Of a stretch of 64,000 nucleotides of DNA, positions 1 through 9,957 are shown one piece after another (position 1 is the first letter of the stretch; the number at the start of each line of letters is the position of its first letter). Below the pieces are notes generated by a model that was not told the origin of the DNA, ran no database searches, and saw only the letters and a program-made list of their open reading frames with translations. This DNA comes from Epinephelus fuscoguttatus. Lineage: Eukaryota; Chordata; Actinopteri; Perciformes; Serranidae. The stretch covers positions 36,933,822 to 36,997,821 of the forward strand of contig NC_064753.1 in assembly GCF_011397635.1 (NCBI RefSeq), written 5' to 3'. The translations under genes were made by a program, and so were the position numbers.

Positions 1-901
1 TTTATTTTGGGGTGAACTGTCCCTTTATCACTAATTATGTCAAGTACAAACACATCCTCTGTTTGGATATGACACTCGAGCTGAAGTGAATTGATTTCAA
101 ATAACACACTTCTCATCTTAAACCTACATATATACACACACTATAAAGGCGTCACGTTGTGACATCTGCAGGCACACTGGCGCTTTTTAAAGAGCCACAG
201 AGTTATGTTGCCATCAGCGCGAGATTTTGCGTAGGTGTAGCTTACTGAGCTCATTTTCAACACTCACACACAGCCGTCTCTGTAAGGGCTCATGCTGATT
301 TCACAGTGGTAGATACTGCCAGCATCCCGATTTTTAAAGAGCTTAATCTGATGAATAATGCAGGCACATGAAGGTGAAGGTGCTGAAGGTGTTCTCTGTT
401 CTTTTCCAAAAAGCTTGAATGCACAGCACGATGCCCGACAGCACCAAGGAATTCGCTGTGGTTTACCTTAAAAACTGTATTCCTAACACCCCTCCGTACG
501 CACAAACATGCATATACAGTAGCTGGCACGTTTTGAGTATGCATGTACACACAGACGCACTCACTTATTCATGTATGCAGGTTTTGGGGGTGTATCGAGG
601 GGATTCTCTGTTTTTACAGAGGCTTTATAAATAGATCAAAGGACTATAGCAGCCAGAGATTCACATCACAGTGTGGAATACCAAGTGAAAGATTCACTGT
701 GTCACATCTCTACAGAATTACAACCACTACAAAAGCAGTGTTGGCCTTGGCACCGGAGAGAAAGATCTGAATGATAACTAAAGCCTTACAACTGTGTCAG
801 AGTCCGACACAACACTGAAGAATGTGCTGACTAATTACAGAATCGCTAGGAAAGCTGTGGTTTACTTATGTTAATTAAAAGAAAGTGAGACACACACACA
901 C

Positions 902-1071
902 CCTTTGTCTGATGCCGTTTTTCTTGCGGTTGAGGCACATCTCCATAGCTCTCATATGCTGCAGAGTTTCCTTGGCCAACAGGAAGCGCAGTTTCTCCAG
1001 TCTGGGAGCTGCAGACGCCCAGGCAGCCGCTCCGAATCGACACTTATCCTCCTCCATCTGCTTTAACATAC
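902..1071 (-). CDS. whamm: whamm exon 4 (residues 302-358), last exon in window
   Basis: 170 nt. Acceptor TGCACTCAG, donor GTGTGTG read from a CA-rich stretch. It contains FGAAAWASAAPRLEKL and KETLQHMRAMEMCL and ends in phase 0. No further whamm exon is visible in 1-901, so the next intron crosses the window edge. Confidence 0.88.
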
Positions 1072-4000
1072 CTGAGTGCACACAAGGGTTTATGTCAGCA
1101 TCACACAAAGCACATACAGTATATATTAACCAGGGTAAAAGACACAAAACCAAGTAACAAATAGAGGTGTGAGAAAATATCAATGCACTTGAGTATTGCA
1201 ATTTTAAGTTTGTGATTGTGTGCCAATTCTCAAAAATACTGTGTTGATTTTTAATAAATAGTTTGCCTGCAAAAGTTTGTGGGTCATTTTGTGTTTGAAT
1301 CCTCAACCACGACATAGCAGCAGTGTTATTTATTTTCAGTAATTTGACTCTTTTCTTCCAATCCAACAAGATATTGCTTGCATAAACACAAAGAGCACAG
1401 GCCTTTAAAACAGGCAGAGTCCTAAAGAGCGCATTTCTATATCCTAAAATCACATTTAAAAAATACTGCAGCACATCACCTCGCTTAGAGCATCACACTG
1501 TATCGCAATATACTGAATCGTATCTTCTGTACTGTGATATGTATCACAGTATTGTCTAATTATTACAGAGTGGGGCTGGGTGATATAACGACTAACTAGG
1601 ATATATCGATATATTTTCAAGCAAGATTTAAATTCAGACAACACTGTTTATATCGATATAGGGTCAAGTTGCGCCACATAACACATACCAGTGTTCATCT
1701 CTCCTCTCTCACATTCTCTCACAGCTCCACCCCACTCACTCACTCACAAGTTCTCCAGCAACAATCAGAGAGACACAGAGCTGCTCCTCTGTTTAATCTG
1801 TCTTTTCATTAGTGAGACATCGGTCTATATGTTACACGTGCTACGCTAACTCAGTCTGTGAGATGATTGAAGTGACTACAGTAGCACACGTGCAGGACAG
1901 CACGATGCTGCCAGCATTTGTTTGCTAGTCTGTGTGTGTGAGGTGGATCATAGTGCATCGACGTTGTTCTTGGTAGTTGTGATCTAATGTGTGACACCAA
2001 GACAGCGCCTGGATGCAGGCGACAGATGACAAATCCCTGTGCTTGCATTCTGTTTTGGTGACAGTCTGTTTTTATAGAAGTGGCTGTGACATCTAGAATG
2101 TGGCTCTGACTTGCAAATGAACACATGATCCATTTAGCAGAAAATGCTGAAATATATGTTGTGTATCGCCGTTCAGCCTAAAAATACTGAGATGTGGATT
2201 TTTGTCTATATAGCCCAGACCTAATATCTACATTCACTAATTTGCCTCTTGAACTTTTATTGCAAAAAATGCAAACATTTTTCAGGAATGCCTTACAACA
2301 AACCTCCAGCAAACAGACATACATGTGTTACTTTAAACAAATGGTGGATTTAAAGGCACATACTGTAAATGTAACTACAATTACCAGTCTTATAGACAGT
2401 GGATCTAGTGTATCCATATAAATTGTCTGCTTCTTGTTAGTCTCGCCACCAGACAATCAGAGATCTCCGCCTTCTGATAGTCTGGGGACACTCCTTTCTA
2501 AAGTGTGTTTAACACACCGGCGAAAACGGCCGCCAACAAAGCAACGCCTCTTGCATTTTTGAAAAGGACACACCCTCCCGGAAATGTGCACTCCCCCTTT
2601 TCTCGTTTGCAAGGACACAAACACACAGAGAGCTTGAAAAAGGATGCTGAGAGATTTAACTCTGTTATATCAAACGTGTGCTCAGTCCACAAGATTGTGG
2701 ATATGAAGGACTTACAGCAACTTGAGCCATTTTGTACCGCTATATGTGTTTCTAGTGGGACTATGTTTACGAGCACAAAAGTTCAGCGAGCCACCAAAGG
2801 ACCGCCCTGCGGATTTACTATTGGTTCTGCAACGTAGAGAGCTTTTTTAAACTCTGAAATTGTATCTGCCCATCTAAACACAAAATCAGAGAGAAAGTCA
2901 TCAGTCTTTAGTTAAGCAAAGCGTCTAAAGACTGACTTGTGAGTCTAGCTTTTTGTCCTCTTCCCTCAGATCAAGGTAAAAACACCCACATCAAAGATGG
3001 CTGCCAAACAAAGCGAAATTCTTATCCAATTAAAGAGAAAAAAGAGCAGCGATATCCTCCCCCACTGCTTTTTTCCCCTCTCCCTCTTGCTTTGAGCATG
3101 AAATGTATCCCACAGCACAATTACCTGGTATGTTATTATATTTCTTTGAGTCATGATTTGAAATGGTTCTTAACACTTCTATTTCCTTTTAGATGGCAAT
3201 CTGCATTTTGCGTGGACTTTTGGTAATTTTAATATTAGGTAATGTAATATGAATATGTTGTTTACTCAACCCAATCCCCAGAATAAATGTTGGCATAGTA
3301 CGTTTCTACAAACCACAGATATGTTAATATTTATATGTTATTTTGTGGTGGAAATGTTGAAATTTTGTTTCTTAACACTTCAGCAACACTGTGGTTGATG
3401 TGTGGTTATATTTAGGTACAAAAAAACACTTGGTTATAGTAAAACAGAGATCATAATTTGACTTGAAATACCTGATTTTGGTGTCACAACCACAGCTGGA
3501 AATGCTGCTGATGTCTCACTAACAAATAACTGGCTTTGTTTGTTGTTCTCAAACAGTGGTCTGCAGCCGTCTCGCCTTGGTGTCACACCATCTACCAACC
3601 TTTTCACCTCCCAATGACAGTCAGCTCATGTATGTAATCTGAACTACGTCACTTTAGAAATTAATATGATACGTATGAATAGTACAAATGTAACGAATCT
3701 GTGGTTTGCAGAATTGAACAATGCCAACATTTTCTCCTGCCGACTGGCTGGTTTGTCTGCAGCTGCAGCGCAACTCTACTCTCATTTCCTGTGTGTTGAG
3801 GAATGACACAAAAAAGTCATTAATGAATTCACCCCTACACAAATAAAGAGAAATAAACACAGCAACTTATACCAGCCAGAGCCTTTGAAGTCTGTGCAAA
3901 GTAGGTGACAGTGATGTCTTGAATTGAGGCGACTGCGTCTTCCGCTTTCATTCTCCACTCCTCCGCCTCCTTCTCCAGAGCTGCGATTCTCTTAGGACCC

Positions 4001-7000
4001 AAGTCCTCAAACTCCAAAGACTTCTGAAGAAAACCACGGTAAGAGAAACAGTGGACAATTTTACACTTAAGAGCTTTAACGCAGACCTCTTACAGATACT
4101 TAAGCCATATACATAAAAGCTTTTAATTAAAGTTAGTTTAGTGGGAAAATAAAATTCAATCTCAGATTTTCCTCGAATGAGACATAAAAATATGGAATAG
4201 TGTCAAACACTCCACCATCAAGGGCCAACCCTTCCATTAGTGCTTTAAGAGGCTCTGCACTTATAAATTTCAATGCTAAGACTTAAAAAGAGAACTTGTA
4301 GTGATCACTGAATAAAACATACGTACAAATATTGTTTTTTCAGTAACAAAGAAGGCTGCAAGTTAGGGGTTACACAGTGATACTAACGGTGGGGAGGGGT
4401 CAGTGTTAACTGTGAGGTTATGACAAAGAACTAGCATCATGTAGCAGCTATGTGACTTTGAAAAATGTTCTGGGGCTGTAAATCTGATTAAATTTGGATA
4501 AATTTGAATGCAGACCTTTGCTTTGAGGTGAGGATGTTCTACAAAGCTCTTCTTAAATTTGTCTTAAATATTTAAAGGCACAATATGTAGAATTTAGGGG
4601 AATATATTGGCAGAAATGGAATATAATAAGTATGCTTTCAATAAGAATCATTGTGTTTTCATTACCTGAATGACCTGTTTATATGTACATAAGAAGCGGG
4701 TCCTCGCCCATGGAGTCCACCATGTTGCACCACTATGTTTCTACAGTAGCCCAGAACAGACAAACCAAACACTGGCTCTAGATAGTTTTCGTGTTGGCAG
4801 CTCCTTTGTGATGAACAGCTTCGTAAAAACACAGATTTTCTGACATAAAACTGCTTTACTTGGTGTTTTTACAAGTTTAAATCAACAGGTCTGTTTGCTC
4901 TGGAGAGGAGAAGACCTCTGCAGATAATTTGGCTCATGGTAAAAATATCCTGAACATCTGGATCAGAAAAAAAGGCGAGCACACATTAGCAGGTGCAGGG
5001 CTAGCAGCCTGTCTGTGACGAACTGAGTAGTGTCGGGGGAGAAAGTGATTTGTAACATGAAACTGCTTTATTCAGTGTTTGTACTGGTTTTAATTTAAGT
5101 TTTGGAGAGGAAGAGACCTCTGTGGATAATTCAGCTCCCAGCAAAAGCCTCCTTAACAATGAACACTGAAGGAACCCTAACCAGGAGTTCAGGTCTGGCA
5201 CATGGCACTAAATCTTACACATTGCTCCTTTAAATTCCTGATAAGTATATATTCAGTATACCAGAACAAACTGCAAACAGCATCCTGTGTATGAAATCGT
5301 TTAAAACATCCTAAAAAAAAAAAAAAAGCTGACAGCTGCTAAATATACATGTCTGTATTTACCAGGATCTCCATCTTGTAGAGGCAGGCCAGCTCTCTCA
5401 TGTCTCTGAAAGGCTGCAGCAGATACTGGAAGAAGGTGGTGGCCACAGTGACCAGGTCCTGGTAGGCCTCGTCCTCCTCATCATAGATGTCGAGCAGCGC
5501 CACCATTCGGTCTGTGCTGCCATGACTCTGCAGGAGCTGTGAATATGGTCGTAAGACATAAACACCATTACCTGGGTTTATTCTGAGCCCACAGCAGAGG
5601 CTTTGTTCTGCATGACTGTTCATATAGCACTGATTTAACAGTCGATATTAGCCCTAGCAGAATACAACCTTCATAACCAGCTGGGCTGAAGGTTGACCAG
5701 TGAAGCCAGTGGTTAGAGGTTTAATACCACTGGATTCCTGGAGGCTCTTTTCTGACACTCAGCACTAATGCTGAAACAATTCTATCTCTTCAAATTGATA
5801 TTAACAAACATTTTAAATCAAGGTTTCAAGTGATGACATCTTTGGACCACAGACCATATGTGCACCTCGGTCAGCTGGGTCAGAAACTGAAATGCTGTTA
5901 GGTAAAGGGGAGAATGAGGTAAGCTGCCGTAGACATAGAAGTGACTTTTTCTATGTCAGTAAAGATGGAAGATACACATGAGCGATTTGATTCCATGCCT
6001 GTCTCTATATGTGTTGATTTAAGGGGAGCAATATAATGTTTGGCTGTAAGATATAATGCAAATAAAATACAGTATTGCCACAAACTATCGCTTCAGATCT
6101 GCTCTCTGACACAGTATCAACAAAACATCATATGACGTTCATAAAGTTGGCATTTACTGCATCACTGTTGTATCAGATTGCAATATATAGTAGAGTAACT
6201 GATGCTGTGTGCACTGACTGTGTTTTCTCCAGTGTCTCATATCCCTAGGCTTTAACTGTGGAGTTGTAGGCTGCCATTCCACCGCAAGGCACCTCTCACC
6301 ATGTTATTTACTCGTATAGCAGGCACCTGGGGGGACGAGTTAAATTTCTGTGTACAAATCTTTTTAACTCAAATGCATGTCGAAGGAGAAAAAAGAATCA
6401 CAAGCTGAAAAACAAACATCAGTGCTGGTGGTGGTGGTGGTGTTGCAACATCTACAGCACTGGCTTTAACACACAAACAGCTAAATGTTTGCTGTGTCAT
6501 AGTGGACTTGTAACACCACTGTGTGGTGCTAGTCCTGCAGGGTAGCATTCAAAAAGATCTTACAGAGGCTTCTCAAGCTGTACTAAATCTTCCCTTTTCT
6601 TTTATTCAATTGAAACAGTCCCTCAGATAATAATAGTCTGCCGTGTATTTTTTAAGTGCATCAAAGCTAGCTTCTTAGCATGGGTGAATATGAGACCTCG
6701 ACTCGCACATAGGAGCATGACACACAAATTTGTGGTGGTTTTGCTTCTGTTTGTAGATGTGATGCATCTTTTTGTACTTTACTGTCTCTCTGTGGTCACT
6801 TTGTGTCCTCTTGGGGTTGTTTTGTGTCTCTTTGTAGTCACTGTGTGTCTCTGAGGCTGTTTTTTTTGCGGTCCTCTGAGTCTCTGAGGTAATTTTGTGT
6901 CTTACTGAAGTCATTTTGTGTCTCCTCATGGTTGTCTTGTGTCTCTTTGAGGTAAATCTGTTTTGCTTTGAAGTCATTTTGTATCTCCCTGTTAGTTGTT

Positions 7001-8644
7001 TTGTCTTTTTGTAGTATTCTGTTTCACTTTGAAATCATTTTGTGTCTCCTTGGGGTTGTTATTTGTCTCTTTGAGGTAATATGGTGTCACTCTGAAGTCA
7101 TTTTGTGTTTCTATGTGGTTGTTTTGTGTCTCTTTGTAGTCACTTTGTGTCTCTGCGGTTGTTTTGTGTCACTTTATAGTCACTTTGTGTCTCTGTGGTT
7201 GTTTTTTTGTGGTCTTCTGAGTCTCTGAGGTGATTTTTGTGTATTACTGAAGTCACTTTGGGTCTCGTTATGGTTGTTTTGTGTCTTTTTGTGGTCTTCT
7301 GAGTCTCTGAGGTAATTTTGTGTCACTTTGAAATCACTTTGCGTCTGTTTGTGGTTGTTCTACCCATTTTGGTAGTTATTCTGTATCCCTTTGCAGTTCC
7401 TATAAATCCTTTTGTGGTCATTTTGAGTCACTTCCAGGTTGGTACTGATTTATTTGAGTGACATTTTGAAAGTGAAAGCCAGGGCCCCCCTGAAACTCTG
7501 GACCCCTGGGCATGCATCGGGTAGGCGCATGCAGTAATCCATCAATGCCTCTAGACTTCCTCTATGAGTCATGGCTGTGATGCATGGACAAGCCTTCTAG
7601 TCATGATTTATATTCTATGAGCAAAACAAAACATAAGCATAATCATTGGTTTCATGGCATTTTCAGTTCTCTACAGTACAGTATGTGTCGTAGATGCCCC
7701 CACAATACTAGTCTAGTCTAGGTCAACAGCCCTTTAATAATGGTTATACTGTGTGGGTCAGTGCTGCATCATACTGAGAGGTGTCTATAGTTAGTCTATC
7801 CTCATCAATATATAGGATTGACAAAATATTGGAGGATACACCTCTCACTATCATCATCATCATCACTAGAGCCTCTAAACTGAAAATTAAGTTGAGTAAA
7901 CACCTCTACAACTGAACCTTGACGCAGGGTTGTGGTATTAGACTGCTAGGTGTCCCTAATAAACTGGCAGCTGACAGTATATGCAGTTACCCATGCCTCT
8001 TGCACGCTGTGACCCGGAAGTGAGCACCCGTGGCTCATTATCCCACAGCTGTCACAGCACCTCACCTGTCGCACGTGACCCTTGGCCCGCGACATCTCCT
8101 CCTGCATCGTCTTCCTCTTGAACTCCTGCAGGTTTTCAAAGTACTCCTCCACATCCCGCTCGTCCTGCGTGAACAACGTGTCGAGCACGATTTTCCGCCC
8201 GCAGATGTCGATAGCTGTGCTGAAGTATTTCTCCAGTTTCCGACACGGCGTGTCAAAGTCCCTCTCGTCGTCGTCTCCGGGACCTGACCTGCGGTTCAGG
8301 AAGAGCAAGTCCCAAATGTTGCCGTCCTCAAACTCAGACAAGTCCGGGAAGCAGGTCGCTAACACGTCAGCCACACATGTGAACTGCTGATGGATGTGTT
8401 TCAAATCGTTAACGGAGAAGAGTCCAGCCCAGCTCATCTGAGAGTCGCCGCCGACGACAACTTCAGCTTTGCGTTTCTGCCGTTGTAACGTCCGGTTGTG
8501 ACAAGTGACGGCGAACTTACACTCTATGACATTCCACTGTACGATAAAGCCGAGCTTAAACGTCTCCGGTTCTTCAAATATGTTGCTTTTAACCGCCACC
8601 CAGCCCTCCAGACTGTCTAACCGCTCTATCTCTACGTTATTCAT
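902..8644 (-). CDS. whamm: whamm, 5' part of gene (4 coding exons; continues past left edge)
   Basis: WASP homolog associated with actin, membranes and microtubules: a nucleation-promoting factor that binds Golgi/ER membranes and microtubules and activates Arp2/3. Four exons (8066-8644, 5363-5536, 3873-4023, 902-1071) join in one frame and give about 358 residues. The start has the family's DSLEGWV and FAVTCHNRT motifs (membrane-binding N-terminal region); then come MVALLDIY, FFQYLLQPFRDMREL, DLGPKRIAALEKEAEEW and SIQDITVTYF, the start of the coiled coil. These match WHAMM better than its paralogue JMY. The rest of the coiled coil, the proline-rich stretch and the WH2/acidic tail are absent and must lie left of base 1. 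The start codon is the only upstream ATG in frame and sits just below a CRE/YY1-like promoter. fsd2 lies head to head, as in the human 15q25 block. Confidence 0.93.
1571..2222. repeat. Inverted-repeat DNA element in whamm intron
   Basis: The left end GGGCTGGGTGATATA and the right end (reverse complement GGTCTGGGCTATATA) form imperfect terminal inverted repeats about 650 bases apart, the size of a non-autonomous DNA transposon. It has no coding capacity. Confidence 0.4.
2440..2850. repeat. Probable dispersed repeat in whamm intron
   Basis: GC-richer than its surroundings, with a 110-codon ORF on plus (2505-2837) that matches no family I know. Internal near-palindromic segments (CAGACAATCAGA and TCTGATAGTCTGG) suggest a transposon relic. 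Class not determined. Confidence 0.25.
3873..4023 (-). CDS. whamm: whamm exon 3 (residues 252-302)
   Basis: 151 nt. Acceptor TTCTTCAG, donor GTATAAG, leaving one base of a glycine codon that the next exon completes. It contains DLGPKRIAALEKEAEEW and SIQDITVTYF. Confidence 0.92.
4571..5233. repeat. MITE with terminal inverted repeats (whamm intron 2)
   Basis: The left end TTTAAAGGCACAATATGTAG pairs with the right end, whose reverse complement is TTTAAAGGAGCAATGTGTAA. Two internal segments are related: one with ACTGCTTTACTTGGTG and one with ACTGCTTTATTCAGTG. Related sequence recurs at 36170-36425 and near 39155. Confidence 0.65.
5363..5536 (-). CDS. whamm: whamm exon 2 (residues 194-251)
   Basis: 174 nt, phase 0 at both ends. 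Acceptor TTCACAG, donor GTAAAT. It encodes the conserved segment with MVALLDIY and FFQYLLQPFRDMREL. Confidence 0.93.
6680..7560. repeat. Minisatellite-bearing repeat (whamm intron 1)
   Basis: A degenerate tandem array of units such as TTTTGTGTCTCTTTGTAGTC, often with GTGGTTG, runs from about 6720 to 7430. It is flanked by sequence also found at 11430-11735. The array has no stop in some frames and yields spurious ORFs on both strands. Confidence 0.75.
8066..8644 (-). CDS. whamm: whamm exon 1 (residues 1-193)
   Basis: Start codon at 8644-8642. The 579-nt exon ends in phase 0 at CAG followed by the donor GTGAGG. It encodes the N-terminal membrane-binding region, ending in the residues GHVRQ. 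Confidence 0.93.
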
Positions 8645-8701
8645 CTTAAAAGAGCTGTTTCACTTCGGCCTCTGAGAAGCTGCTGGCTCTGTTTACAACG
8701 T

Positions 8702-8721
8702 CCGCCATTTGCGTGACGTAA
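8702..8721 (-). promoter_or_regulatory. whamm proximal promoter: YY1-like and CRE-like sites
   Basis: A TGACGTAA (CRE-type half palindrome) at 8714-8721 lies beside AAATGGCGG (minus strand, 8702-8710), a YY1-type core. They are 58-77 bases upstream of the whamm start codon, where such sites are common in TATA-less vertebrate promoters. Binding is inferred from motif match only. Confidence 0.5.
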
Positions 8722-8970
8722 GATGACTTCACGCACCTCGGACATATCCGGAATTTTCACAGAGACCATATTGACACAAGCGAATAAATCTAAAAAAAAA
8801 GCCACTTATCATATTTACTGAAAATACATGTAGTTATAGATTGCACAATAGAAGCCCTGTTATTTTGTGCTCATTATATCCGCTAAGACACTACATTTAA
8901 CAACACTGCCACTACGTTCTCGCCATTAATCTTCCTTTTAGTGTACTCAAGGTCAGTGTTGCTTGATTTC

Positions 8971-8978
8971 TGACGTCA
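8971..8978. promoter_or_regulatory. Perfect CRE palindrome between whamm and fsd2
   Basis: TGACGTCA, the full cAMP-response element consensus, lies in the 1.04-kb head-to-head interval, 327 bases from the whamm start and 710 from the fsd2 start. It could serve either gene. Confidence 0.4.
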
Positions 8979-9687
8979 AATTAACAGACACAGGAAACGT
9001 GCTAGCTTTTAATTTCTCTCACCGAGGTACAGCAAGAGCAAACAAGGTCATAACTGAGATATTTCCGATGTGTAGATGCGATTAATTCGCGGAATATAGG
9101 AGTTTACGAGGACCCGTGAAGGCACCACAATGCCTCTTGTATTGTGTTCAACTTCGACCTTTGAATCACATGCTGGGGAATTCCACCTCTTTATATCAAG
9201 GCACAAAGTCATACTGAAACTGGCACTAATTTCACTGTTTACACAATGTCAACAAACCTGGGACATCTAATTAGTCTATATTGTATGTTTTATTTAATAA
9301 TAACTGATTCCTGTATGGATGTTTGGCATGCCTGTGACATTTGAGCAATCTGAGTCCCATCTATTTTTGTCACAGCTTGTGGGTGAGGGTTGGACTGCTC
9401 AGAGTTGGCTTGTCGGACACCACAGTGGCCTGACATGGTTGTTTAGAACAGACTGGTTTGCTGAATTATTCAGGTAATTTTGCCATCAGCTGCTCATTCA
9501 TTACAAATTGTTATGCACATGCGTGTTTCCTAGTTCAAGTATTAGGAGAGTGTAGTTTTGAGATGTCATGTTCTGTTGTGTTAATGCTGTTTTGATGCTG
9601 GATTTTTTGAATGGCTGTTGATCCCTAAATTGACATAGTAAGAACAGAACATGTTGAATTAAAAAGCTGTTTTTATTAGACTCATAA

Positions 9688-9957
9688 ATGGATTGTAAAC
9701 CTCCCACAGCTGCCATCCTCATGGACCTGTATGAGATCAGAGAGGAAAGACTGGATGTGATTGCAGAGGAAGCTGAGCACCAGGAGCTAAGCATGGCGGA
9801 CAGAGGAGTGAGGCCGACCCGAGGAGTTTCCAGCTTCCAGAAGTTCTCTGTAGACACCGAGGACTCCCTTCGATTTGAGCCGTGTGAGGACAGCCTTCCA
9901 TCTCCCACCGGGGCAGGACTTGACGACAGTGATGTGTTTAATGAGGGACAAACTGAG
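9688..9957 (+). CDS. fsd2: fsd2 exon 1 (residues 1-90)
   Basis: 270 nt, ending in phase 0 at GAG before GTGGGG. The N-terminal end is the least certain part of the model: if the acceptor-like CCTCCCACAG at 9700-9709 is used, the true first exon lies upstream and this is an internal exon starting at 9710. Confidence 0.75.

Larger units (their letters stand above)
8645..9687. other. Head-to-head intergenic interval whamm/fsd2
   Basis: This holds the whamm 5' UTR and promoter, then AT-rich sequence without a recognisable gene. No ORF has a family match. The transcription start of fsd2 cannot be placed: there is no clear TATA box, and a non-coding first exon could lie here. Confidence 0.6.

Noticed and set aside
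2505-2837. 110-codon plus-strand ORF
   Set aside because: No recognisable domain; it lies in a likely repeat within a whamm intron on the opposite strand.
6675-7228. Threonine/lysine-rich and leucine/valine/cysteine-rich ORFs on both strands
   Set aside because: Both are translations of the TTTTGTGTCTC minisatellite; the periodic sequence simply lacks stops.
902-8644. jmy instead of whamm
   Set aside because: DSLEGWV, MVALLDIY and SIQDITV fit WHAMM; JMY differs at these places, and the fsd2 neighbour agrees with WHAMM.
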